From assembly GCA_002077065.1 (NCBI GenBank), contig NAJO01000089.1:1-63211 (forward strand): a stretch of DNA of 63,211 nucleotides, written 5' to 3'. The stretch is from Cryoendolithus antarcticus. Lineage: Eukaryota > Ascomycota > Dothideomycetes > Cladosporiales > Cladosporiaceae. Made by a program: the position numbers and the translations under genes. Positions 8,450-18,269 of this stretch are shown in pieces; positions within the stretch are counted from its first letter, which is position 1, and the number at the start of each line of letters is the position of its first letter. The notes beneath the pieces are model-generated. The model made no database searches. It saw only the letters and a program-made list of their open reading frames with translations, and was not told the origin of the DNA.

Positions 8450-11235
8450 CAGAGTGCGACAGTGTTCATGAAGCTCGAGATCGGACACTCTCGGCCAGGT
8501 CTATCGGTATGATACTGCGTTGTGCGTGTGGAGCGCTTGGCCCGTCGTGGAGCTCGATCATCGAGTAGTGAAGGGTGGTCAAGAGGAGCTGATGGCATGA
8601 GTACCCAGGGTACTCCGACAGCTAGATCCACGTTTCGTGGGCCACGAGCGACTTAGACCCTGTGCCGCACCAGTGAGCGCGTGTCCTGTCCACTGCCATC
8701 AACGGGGTCACAGAGACTGTGGTGAGTGAGCCGCAATGTCCGAACATGGGCGGCAAACGCTTAGCCTGACAGTTAGCGAGTCCTCGTACGGCATCATGTG
8801 AGGGTGTCGTGAAGCTGCTAAGCCGGAAGATGTCACCGCGACGCGATGGGGACTTCCCACTTGTCCAACTAGGTATTGGGCACGGCTCGACCTGCGGCGC
8901 TATGGCGAAGGTGTAGTCGTGCTGCGGCATGTTTCTGGTACCTGTTGTGTGCGAAAGGTAGAGCGAGCGGTCGACAGGGATCATGAGTATTAGGACGGTC
9001 CCAAGTAGACCCAAGGGTAAATATAGCCTGGCCCACAAGCGATCTTCCTTCCCAGGCTGAAGAGCACCCATCAATGAAGGTAGAGCGCGTGTACCAAGCC
9101 AGTCTAGCCAGACTCGAGCTCCACGATTGCACGGCGGCTGGGCAGATCGGCTCGAGGCACGGCTTGCACATGTTACAGCGTCATCGATCAGGTTTGAGCT
9201 CGGAGGATCTAGGCGGCCTTCCCGTCCCTGCTGCAAAGATGGCAGGTACCTCTAATTTGGACGCCTCCAAGGCATCTGGACGAACGTAGCTGGGCCAGAT
9301 CAAACTTGTTCATACATTCTTGGATTCGGACATCGGCCTTTAACTCCATCCCACATCGTTACTGCGCCTGCAATTGCTTGCGAGCAGGAGCATCACGCAT
9401 CTGCTGCATTACGCTTTGCTTCGACAACGAGCAAACGCTAAGTGTCATGCAATGATCGTAGCGGCCACCTGAGTGGCGCCCGTTGCGACTGAGACTAGCC
9501 CACCTGGCGCAAGCATCATTCATCGTGTTTCAGCGGCGCAATCTGCCAGTGCCGGCGACTCGTTCGCCAAGTCTCGAACTACCGTTGGCTGGAGCCCAGG
9601 TGAGTTCTCTCGTGACTTGAGCCTCCTCCCAGGGCATGTCTCCATCGCGAAATCCATGGCGGCCGTCAAAGGCCATGCTGCGAGCTCGATTGGCCCCCCG
9701 GTCCCCCGGTACGAAGCCGTCGACTTGGTCGCTCAGCTGCTCCAGGTCGCGGGGTATGGCAAGCCTCAAGGTAGGGCGGAGTCTGTTCTGTAATGCATTT
9801 AGAGAGAGTGGGATTGAATCTAAGACAAAGTGAAGTGGACTCGGACAGCTTGCCGGTGAGCCTCACTGTATCGTCGGCAGTGGCCGTAGCGCCGGACTAG
9901 TTTCAGTCTAGCCGACTTGGGCTATTCAGGCAGCCTTGATTCATGACTTGATTATGGACTATGAGAGTAGAATGCTGAGTCTCGCAACAGATCACCGCGC
10001 AGACGGCGTAGCGACCGATTATTCGCGTCTTGTGATGTACTGTCACAAAAAGAGTGAGATCGCTGCTTACCTGGACGCACTGACCTAAGTATGAGAGCAA
10101 GAGGAGTCCATCGAGGCTGTGTCCCACAACAGTTCTGTACAGCTTTCATGACGTGGTGCAACTCCAGACATTCCGCGCACGTCTATGGGCTATATGCGTC
10201 GTCGATGTCGACTTAGCGAGTCTCGTGCGCGCGACCTAGTCGTTCACATACGGGAAAGCTGGCTCGGCAGGAACCCTCACGGATCACGGGTTGTACGTTA
10301 CAAGTAGGTGGACTGCACACTATGATCGTCCCTCGGACTGCCATCCTGGTTCGGCCTCACGTAATCTCAGGTCGATGCGGAATACTCGGACTTTGAAGTC
10401 TGGCACGCATAGCAAGCATGAGCCTTCTGTGCTACGCGAGCTGTCTTCTCAGGAAAGTGACGCCTATCGCGAAGCTGTTACGAACCACACAGCAATGCGG
10501 CGCGGGGTAGGTCACAGAGGCCGTGTGGCCATCAACGAGCCCAGAACAGCGGATGCAAATCCAGCCACTAGCTCATGCACATGTGGCTTTCCCACATCAG
10601 AATCCCATTCCAGCCCAGCGGCGACCGACACAAGGGCACATGCAAACCTACGGGGTGCATCGAACGTGCATCGACCGTGCATCGACCGTGCATCGATGAT
10701 AGAGTTCAGATCGACCAATAGCTCGTTGGGGCGAGCGAGCTGCGCCTATAACTTTACCTGTGGATCGCGGTGATTCGCTTATTTCAACTAAATTCAATAT
10801 CCGCTGAGCGAATGAGAGCTGCTGTATGAGTCGCTTCCGCTGTCAATTAGCATTCTGGGACGATGTCGAGTCATCCCTGCTCCCGCGCGATCTCCTGCGC
10901 GCGTCGGGCGCCTCATGCGAACATGTCCGCCGCTCCGAGCCGTTAGGGCAGATGCTTGGCTACAAGCGCTCTGGGCTTTGTCAAATCGGCATCACAATGT
11001 GTGAAAGCAGGTTTGGCATGCTCGTCACTACTTCCCCTCAGTTCGGATACGAGGTGAGCTCACATCCAGCTTGGGAAGATGCGAGTGACAGAGTCTACGC
11101 GTCTCCCTGTCCGAGAGGAGTCTTGGGCAGGCGTTTCAGCAGAGTATACTATAAGAGACCATGTCAGTCTTCAAGGGCTGCAGCAGTGACGGGAAAGCTA
11201 TAAGTTCGATAGTTGAAGTAAAGATAGATGCAGGT
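8450..11235. other. Long stretch without a supported gene
   Basis: Composition is ordinary (not RIP-like). Open frames such as those at 8622-9236 and 10291-10773 have no recognisable motif, no coding rhythm I can defend, and overlap one another on both strands. The only structure noted is a four-copy 11-bp tandem repeat near 10655. It could contain the ice-binding-like gene's promoter at its left end. Confidence 0.4.
10655..10698. repeat. 11-bp tandem repeat, four copies
   Basis: Units of GTGCATCGACC occur at 10655, 10666, 10677 and 10688. The two middle copies are identical and the outer two differ at the last bases. Simple slippage product. Confidence 0.8.
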
Positions 11236-11460
11236 CTAATGCAGTATGGAAGTACTATCGACGCTGTCAGACAAGTCCTGCAGGTTTGACTTCAGCGTGT
11301 CCGGATTAGTTGCCATGTTTAGGCGCACGGAGCCGCCACCTCGCGTGAGAAGGTAGATCGACCAGTGATTTTGACTCAACTGACCTCCAGCTATGACCGG
11401 TCCCATCGTGTGTGCAACAACCCGGATCTTTTGCACCACAAGTTGTGGAATTGGTATCGC
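11236..11460 (-). pseudogene. Fragment of a DUF7770-like small fungal protein
   Basis: The minus strand reads VVAHTMGPVIAGGQLSQN, then HWSIYLLTRGGGSVRLNM. NHWSIYLL followed by a GGSVRLNM strand is the hallmark of an abundant, functionally unknown family of short fungal proteins that I associate with DUF7770. Only the first part of the domain is seen. After about 60 residues the similarity stops at TAG near 11236, and no continuation was found at lower coordinates. Upstream codons may be intron or unrelated. Likely a gene remnant, though a normal 5' exon with an unseen second exon cannot be excluded. Confidence 0.5.
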
Positions 11461-11587
11461 CCTGGGTGTTCGACATGACAACTGGATAAGAAGAATGAAG
11501 ACTTTCCAGAGCAGAAAGCAGAGCATATTTATATAGCAAGCAGTGTGACGGGCTAACTTACACCACCAATCTGCTATGAGAGAAATC

Positions 11588-11840
11588 GAGATGCTAGGGA
11601 TGCGAGGGATGTCAGGGATTGGCACGAGCGACAGCGAGTGGTAGGTGAACGAGGTTGGCATTCGTCAGCCCTGTTATCGGTAGTGTCCCCAACATCCCTG
11701 TCATCCTCGCACCCCCAGGATACCTAGCACCCCTGACATCCCTGGCATCCCTGGCATTCCTAGCGTCCCTCGTGCCCCTCGCCCCATTCGCGTCCCTCGC
11801 ATCCTTCGCATCCCTCGCATCCTTCGCATCCCTAGAAATT
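11588..11840. repeat. 9-bp repeat array (GCATCCCTC type) with an inverted partner
   Basis: From about 11700 to 11838 the plus strand is built from 9-bp units such as GCATCCCTG, GCATCCCTC and GCATCCTTC, the last two alternating at the right end. At 11588-11615 the complementary units (GATGCGAGG, GATGTCAGG) occur in the opposite orientation, so the two parts could fold into a long imperfect hairpin. The 9-bp period keeps frames open on both strands (Leu/Ala/Ser-rich on plus, Gly/Met/Arg-rich on minus). Neither looks like a gene. Confidence 0.7.
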
Positions 11841-12231
11841 CTTGTTCCTCCGAAAGAAGTATTCTCGGCATCCCCAGCATCCCTATCATCCTATCTACTG
11901 TTTGCATCTCTCGGATCTTGAGTCCTTCGCACATCGCTTACGTCTAGCGCATCTGCAGCGGCTATCGAGAGCCACTGCTATCGTGAGCCACTGCTATAAT
12001 ATGAAACCTAATCTTTCGCTACGAAATTCCGATACCGCTTTCCGTGAAGGCGTTCGCCGAGTTCAGCAGTGCACTAGTAATGATTGTGTGCCAGCATATT
12101 TCCGTCGAAACTTTATGCGGATACAAGCCCTGGCGGACACGAGAGCCTCAGCTGTCCTCGAGCTGGACAAGCACAGCGTCGTGTTCTGGTGCATTGCCTT
12201 CCCCTACTCATAATGGCGTCCTCGAAATCAG

Positions 12232-12807
12232 ATGCGCGAGCAAATTTTTCGTGACCTTTTGTGCAAGGTCAGGCAACATCAGCAAAGCGACTGGCCTGAA
12301 CGAGTCAAACGGATTTTGGCAAATCTGGAGACAGAGCTCCCGAATGCTAGAAAGTTGCTCGGCGTTGTTGGTAAGGATGCGATGTATTACGTTCGTTTAC
12401 GCGGAAGATACTTACTGAGTTCAGGTCCTGAATATCAGCAGCAGAGTGGATTTATCAGACGTGAAGAGACCACTGGCGTGCATGCAGAGGTCGTTGGCAT
12501 ATGTGTACCAAATGCGCCTCAGCCACATACACATCTCCACCCAACTCAGGCGTACGAGATCGACATTGGGCACTTTGCGAAGTTTCTTCGACTGGCGAAT
12601 GCAGGTGACCATCTCCGGGTCATCGTGGAGTATGGAGAACCCGCGGAGCCGCCATACATTTTAGTGAAGGACGGACAGCTCAGCCTTTCGTATTCCTTAA
12701 GCGCAATGCTCCTGGAATATGTGAGAAAGTGCCGTACAGACCTCAGATCCGACGACACGCTCGTATTGATAGATGACCAAATAAGTCTATCGCCTTTGCA
12801 GATTTGA
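12232..12807 (+). CDS. Uncharacterised protein, about 190 aa
   Basis: An uninterrupted frame of 191 codons with balanced, protein-like composition: an N-terminal amphipathic helix region (EQIFRDLLCKVRQH, RVKRILANLETEL), then alternating beta-like stretches (DAMYYVRLRGRYLLSSG, HLRVIVEYG, DTLVLIDDQISL). I do not recognise a family. No signal peptide is seen. The start is uncertain. Another ATG at 12213 in a different frame begins MASSKSDARANF and then hits TGA after 13 codons. A one-base shift or short intron there would join it smoothly to QIFRDLL. The gene may thus have its true start at 12213 with a small defect, or start at the Met at 12232. Confidence 0.5.
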   Translation: MREQIFRDLLCKVRQHQQSDWPERVKRILANLETELPNARKLLGVVGKDAMYYVRLRGRYLLSSGPEYQQQSGFIRREETTGVHAEVVGICVPNAPQPHTHLHPTQAYEIDIGHFAKFLRLANAGDHLRVIVEYGEPAEPPYILVKDGQLSLSYSLSAMLLEYVRKCRTDLRSDDTLVLIDDQISLSPLQI

Positions 12808-13560
12808 TAGATAATACGGTAGTGCTGTTGTCTGTCGCCTCTTTCACATAGTCCTTCTTGTCATTCCCATCGAGATGGATTCTAAGCTCTCCTCTTTTCC
12901 CTGTTGAATTTATGATGAGGGCAATAATGTTCCCACGGGTCTCTATTTGGTCGGATGGTGTGAAAACGGTCCATGCCTCATCAATAGAGACGTCTTGCTC
13001 GGTGATCTACGATCACCCGTCAGCTGTGGTGAGCTTGGAACACTGAGTACTATGCGCTTACAACGCGTCGCACGTCGTCCAACATAGCAGCTTCCGACAC
13101 TTCGATGTTCTCCATCTTCTACAGAACGCAGTCATGTGCTCGTGATCGTCAGGGTAATCGAAGGGTTTGGTAATGATAGCAGGTTATTTTCGCGGCTTTC
13201 GAAGCGCAAGCCCCTCTGTCAGGTGGACAGCGGCTAGAGAATGGCCTAGGCAGACTCTACAGCCCTCCCAGCGAATGTAGCTTGAGATGAAATGGTTAAG
13301 TAAGGTTGAAGAGGCTCCAGCTGTCGTGCATACCCTGGCCCGCAAATCCTCCGAGACGAGAAGTCATCCCCGCTCGCCGATCCGCTTTGAATGATGGTGT
13401 TTCACGAATCTGTCTTGTATTTACTCGGTCACAACCACATCAATATAGAAGGTATTGAGACAGCAGTACAGACCCTAGAACCACTACAGAAGTCCAACAA
13501 TTCTGTGATGGCTTGAGATTTCAATGTAAACCGTGTCCCCTTTGCACGGCGCTAGAAGGG
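12808..13560. other. Stretch without a supported gene
   Basis: Mixed composition with only very short open frames. Nothing recognised. Confidence 0.4.
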
Positions 13561-13793
13561 TACCTAGCAATCCATCGCTACAAAAGCTACAAATCAAGGC
13601 CTCCTCTCACCAAAGCATGAGCCAATACTGGTTCAGTACGTCAATCGGCTTATAGAGCAAGGATTACTACCAAATATAGGCATGGGCCGTGATCTCTCCG
13701 TATCCCAAGAATCCACGTCTCCTACCAGGCCAGGCAGCCAGTCCGCGCCCAATGCATCAGCCATTGTAGGGCAGCCACGACCTGATAAGTGCT
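13561..13793 (+). pseudogene. Fragment of a pogo-type transposase N-terminus
   Basis: After a one-base shift near 13616 the plus strand reads EPILVQYVNRLIEQGLLPNI, then GMGRDLSV. This is the CENP-B/psq-type DNA-binding region of fungal pogo-superfamily transposases, which typically reads LVQYINxLxERGLPPxxxxVRDLA. The preceding bases encode YKSYKSRPPLTK in another frame, the usual segment just before it. No catalytic core follows, so it is a short isolated remnant. Confidence 0.6.
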
Positions 13794-15319
13794 AAGTAGG
13801 CTCGTCGTAGGGACGACGAATACCTTGGACCATAGCACCTACGCGACACGGTCAGTGACGACTTAGTCGGGTATAGGACGGAGGTCTCACGGTTAGGTCG
13901 CCTGCTTCGACGTCTAGGAAAGACTAGTCCAGGCCCTGTGTAATGAAGAATGGGAAGGGAAGTAAAGGCACCTAGTCGGGTCCGTGCCTAGCCTCGGTTA
14001 GTAATATATTGATCTAGGCGATCTGAGCTGCTAACCTAGATGGACAACTGTTGCTACGCATCATCCTAGTTCTGCCCTTCTAAATTCGTCTCGATGTTCA
14101 CGCCGATAGGAGCAGCACGTAGAGGCGCGTACGTTCTCTGATTTGGGGATTTGATCCCACGGTGGGCAAGGACGCGGTGACGGTGCTCGGCGAGTTGCTA
14201 AATGTTAGACGAGTCGCTTCTGCATACTGTCCAATAGTTCAGCCCCGAGCCAGGGCTACAAGACTCATCTCGGCCAATGGGAGATGCGGATCCACCACAT
14301 ATCTTTCACGGAGAGGACCGTCAGCTCAAAGAGTAATAAGGTAGAAGGAGAAGGGAAATTGCTCTGAGGATTTTTGTTGGCTAGATCAATTATGGATTAG
14401 ATACGCACTACGGCATTATATAAGGAGTCAAAGTGTTGTGAGGACGGTAGAGTACACTAGAGCGCACGGATTTCCGGCATAAGGAGTCACACCTTGCAAC
14501 TTTTCCACGATTTTGGTTCTTCTCTTTTGCCGTTTCAAAATACTTGTCCACATCTGCTACTCACCCTCGCATATGTACATTCAGAGAGCCTGTATGGGTG
14601 TTGTTCGACAACTGGCGTCGCATGCCGACCTCAGTACTTTGTGCGTTCTAAACAATGAACATGCGATCTTGTCGACACAGACGACACCACCGGGCGCTCG
14701 CAAACACTCGACGTTGCTCTCGCCTTCGCGACCGCCTTGCAAGCGTCTATAATAGTCGCAGCTAGCGCGTTGAGGACGAGCGAAGGAGATTGCGACCGAA
14801 TATCGAAGTTTGGTCATCTGCGTCCACGAGGTGGCGACATGTTTGGCCGTCGGTTCTACTGATGAGCTGAGAAGCGTCGTAACGCCGGCCGCTCAAGTCG
14901 ATAGGGCCAGTCTCAAATAGCAGCGGTGGGCTCACTCCAATGAGATCAGGAAATTCGCGAAGAGTGCCTTTGGCATGTTGTCTTTCGATGCTCTTCAGAG
15001 CAAAGACTCGCGCTAGGTGGTGGACATTATTGATGGCCTGCGCTACACTGGGCTAAGCGGTGAATTATAACTACCAGGGGAACCGTAACATCTACTGGTA
15101 TTTGCGCTCAGCTTGGATTTACCGTGCAAAGCCTTGAGTGATGCCTTGCTTACTCGCTTTCACAAACATAATTGATGCATGAACTAACGTCAACGTTGGG
15201 GGCGTGGGCCTTTTGGGGGCGTGGGTCACTTTTTGTCTGTACCTCGTATTCAAACACGACTTTGACGACGAATACATGCTCTATCTAGTATCGGATTGAA
15301 GCGTTGGATTGAGTGGTAT
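13794..15319. other. Stretch without a supported gene; direct repeat near its end
   Basis: No gene recognised. Around 13800-14000 the bases resemble transposon debris (many TAG and CTAGG). At 15197-15230 TGGGGGCGTGGG occurs twice in direct orientation, 21 bp apart, close to the 3' side of the next transposase relic. It may be part of that element's end. Confidence 0.4.
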
Positions 15320-16939
15320 CTATTCGACAATCGGGCATGTTCGTACTGTATGGCCTTGCACCCCACCTCTGCTACAAGTCGGGGCCTGCCTCTGCCGTTT
15401 CTGAGTATGCTCTACCTCTTGTAAGGCGGCGACGACGTCGCATGCAATTGTAATCGCCTGTACCTCGGATACTGATAAGGCGTGGTCAACCTGTATTGCC
15501 TTGCGTTTGCGACTCTTACGAAGCTGTAGTAGCTCCTTTGCCTCTTGCAATTGTAGAGTCTGTGACTACATAAGTGCGGCTTAAGCACTCATCTATTGCG
15601 CGCTTTTTGATAGCTGTGTAAGCGCGTCTAGGATCGGGGCTGGCGAGCTGCTTTAATGCCGTGTGATACGCCGTTGGACTAGCGTCGCCTGTTGTGTAAC
15701 CTCTGTTGTATTACACGGCGTACGTAGCTGCCACGATCCCTGCGAACAGGGCGGAGTTTCGGTATAGGCGTCGAGTACTAGATCAAGGCGTGATAGTACA
15801 GCTTCTGGATTGAAAGGCGATAGGTCAGCGCCTCGGAAGCCAGCCTGTATATTCCGAGGTGTTAATGCGAGGTTTATAGCTGCCTTTAACGACGCAATAA
15901 AGTCGTGCTTTGTAACATGGTAAACCTGGCGTTGAATTAACGCCTGATTTTGCTTTGAAAACATGACTTTAAGCGGCGAAAAGCAGCCGACGTCCATTGG
16001 TTGTAGTAAGTGCGACGAGTGCGGCGGCATCCAGAGTAGAATAATACTATGGTCGTCGCAGAATGCACGGAATTCTGGCGTCGTATAGCTACTATGGTTG
16101 TCGAGGATTAGTAGCCGACGGCTACCAACTGCACGCGCGCCGGTATGTAGTTCAAAGTGCTGAGTCTATTACATACCAATCTTATCGGTAGTCCAGCCGT
16201 TATTGCTTGGTGTAAACAACCACGACGAGGGCAGGGCTTGAAACTAGTTTAGGTCGAATTCCTTGCCTTTGAAAATCAGGAACGGCGGCAATAAGTAGCC
16301 TGTTGTACTGCCACCCTCGATTAACGTTACCTACTCGGTATTCGTTGGCTTGCACTGCTTTGGCCGCCCTGACCGATCTGTAGAGGTTACAACTCTCGAG
16401 GCCGAGATTTCTCTCATCTGAAAGCCATATTCGTCAAAGTTGTATATATCATCTAGGTGGATGCCGTGCTTGTCTTTCGTAACGCGTACGAGGCGAAACT
16501 AGTCCCCGATAATAACTGGATCCTCGCATTGCTTCCGCTAGCATTCGTATGTTCGTCCGCGGCGAGTCTATAGTTGTGGCGTGCGCGATACGAATGAGTA
16601 TGCCTAGCTATTTCCAACTGGCTTTGCGCCGTGCGCGAGGCAGATTGCATCCGCCATTTGTCTAACATGCGCAATCGAGGGCGACGCGCCTTGTGCATCG
16701 AGTCTCTCGATACCTATAACAATGACCTACTCTTCAAGCGCACTTAGCCGTATGTTTTTAACGACGTAGCTGTCTCGTGCAGTGACGCTAGCTATCCTAC
16801 GTTGAAGCGTTGTACGTGACACACCGTATATCCGTGACGCGCTACGTATCGTTCGAATTCGGCCAGATTCGAGAGCGTGTATTGCAAGTAGGATGCTGCT
16901 TTCGTTTGAGGACGTCTGGGTGCGGGACTGTTGAGGCAT
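15320..16939 (-). pseudogene. Tan1/Fot1-like DDE transposase in one frame with about a dozen stops
   Basis: Reading the minus strand from ATG at 16939, the full length of a fungal DDE_1 transposase can be followed in a single frame without any shift. It has the psq helix-turn-helix (ILLAIHALESGRIRTIRSAS, YGVSRTTLQRRI), the CENP-B-like part (LDAQGASPSIAHVRQMAD), IYNFDEYGFQM with the first Asp, LILDNHSSY with the second Asp, LQPMDVGCFSPLK with the third Asp, and the Cys/His tail GHTVRTC. About thirteen in-frame stops, nearly all TAG, fall mainly where relatives have Trp or Gln. NHSSY replaces the usual NHSSH. This is the pattern expected from RIP and not from random indels. The element interrupts the region just upstream of the hypothetical gene at 17.05 kb. 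Confidence 0.85.
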
Positions 16940-17050
16940 CGCGTGTTATATGATGTGTTGTGTGGTACAGACGAAAAGTACTGCAAACCATTGAGTGGTT
17001 CGCTATATCCTGTGTACCTATCCCTAAAAATTCAACATAAACTTCTCGCA

Positions 17051-17575
17051 TCAGTTCAAAAGACACTTGAGGCAGTGTGTTCTGGGTTCGCGGTGGAGGA
17101 AATGCAGGGTGTCTTGGAGCAGAATGGCTGGAATTGCGCAGAGTCTGTAGAGCTGAACGTCGGGACTGGAGTCCTCAGATCACGTGAAAACTTGTTCACC
17201 GAGGGGGAGATCGGCGACATTGGCAAGCCTTTTGGCGAATCTCTCAGCTCCATTGCTAGTATACGATATACTGCCGTAAATCGACAGAGAGCGACCGCTA
17301 GTTCACTTGAGCGCTTCCTGCAAGACGCAGAAGGCTTATTTCGACTGCTGAGGAATGAGAGTATGCCCCTGAAGATGGCACAACTACGGCGTACGACACA
17401 ATTCAGCATTGGTGAGATTAAACGAAACAAAGATTTACTAGGGGCCAAGATTACTGCCACACAGAGGGAATACACTTTTAAGAAGGCAGAACTCGACCGT
17501 ATGGAGAGTGCTGCAATTACCGAGATGATCCTCGAAGATTCGGAGTACCAGAGACTAGTTGGAGAGCGCCTCTAG
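17051..17575 (+). CDS. 3' part of an uncharacterised protein
   Basis: An open frame of about 175 codons ends at TAG 17573. Its sequence is helical and polar with regular heptads in the second half (RRTTQFSIGEIKRNKDLLGA, then ATQREYTFKKAELDRMES), suggesting a coiled coil. I do not recognise the family, though the segment IRYTAVNRQ followed by helices resembles unnamed fungal proteins. The frame is technically open further upstream, but those codons look unlike protein and lead into the transposase relic on the other strand. CTCGCATCAG at 17045-17054 could be a splice acceptor, and ATG at 17103 an internal start. Most likely a gene whose 5' exons were lost or displaced by the insertion at 15.3-16.95 kb. 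Confidence 0.45.
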   Translation, partial: SVQKTLEAVCSGFAVEEMQGVLEQNGWNCAESVELNVGTGVLRSRENLFTEGEIGDIGKPFGESLSSIASIRYTAVNRQRATASSLERFLQDAEGLFRLLRNESMPLKMAQLRRTTQFSIGEIKRNKDLLGAKITATQREYTFKKAELDRMESAAITEMILEDSEYQRLVGERL

Positions 17576-18269
17576 CGCGATGTCGATCCGGCGGGCGTGG
17601 ATCATGGCATTACCGCGCAAGGCCAGGACGGAACATATCTAGAAACGGAGTCGGGGATCAGTGGACTTGAGGACGGGTCGAGTGAAAACAACCATCAGAG
17701 TCGGTGAAGCTGACTCGTGACACAAAATTGTACTCACCTTCCTTATGTTTGGATAGAGAGTGAAGAGTAATTTTTTCTTGCTTTGTAACACAGTGGATGT
17801 AGCCTGCAAGATGATGATACGGCTACTGCGTGATTACAACACGACATCATGGGATGCCTTCACAGGCCGCCCTCCTCGATTTACGCTCTCGACCATTGCT
17901 GCTCCGCAGTCCCGTCGACGTCACGGTCGCGCGCAGCTGTTGTAGCGGGTGACTGTTCAAGTAACGCCTTCAACGCTCTGCCACCTGTAACATCCAGCTC
18001 TTCTTTGAAAGCGATCCTGCTGCTGCTACGTCGCTGCTGCGGCATGACAGTGAAGTGTGCCTCAGCCATATTTCCTGCCTGCATTTCATTGGCTACAACG
18101 GTAGCCGAAGCCTCCAAGGTGGTGTTATGGTGGTGATGAATACCCACCGACGGCTGCTGTATTGAATGTTGAGAGAAGAGGTTGCCATTTTTGTAAAGTT
18201 CAGCAGGGTTGATGTCGCAATGCGTGGACTGCCTTTTGGGCATTTCGCACGCAACACGCGGGAAGGTCT
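17576..18269. other. Intergenic stretch bordering the RIP tract
   Basis: Normal composition up to about 18,270, where it changes abruptly to TA-rich sequence. A 120-codon minus-strand frame exists (17881-18243) but shows no recognisable feature beyond a His run. Confidence 0.35.

Noticed and set aside
8622..9236. Minus-strand open frame of about 200 codons
   Set aside because: No recognisable domain or secondary-structure rhythm, overlapped by other frames of similar length, and mixed codon choice. Likely chance.
10291..10773. Plus-strand frame of 160 codons
   Set aside because: Low-complexity Ser/Thr/Arg/His composition and part of it is the 11-bp tandem repeat. No evidence of a gene.
11700..11840. 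Short regular repeats considered as a CRISPR array
   Set aside because: The 9-bp units are contiguous without spacers and the genome is evidently fungal.
17881..18243. Minus-strand frame of 120 codons with a His run
   Set aside because: Ends at the border of the RIP tract, has no motif, and overlaps another open frame. Insufficient support.
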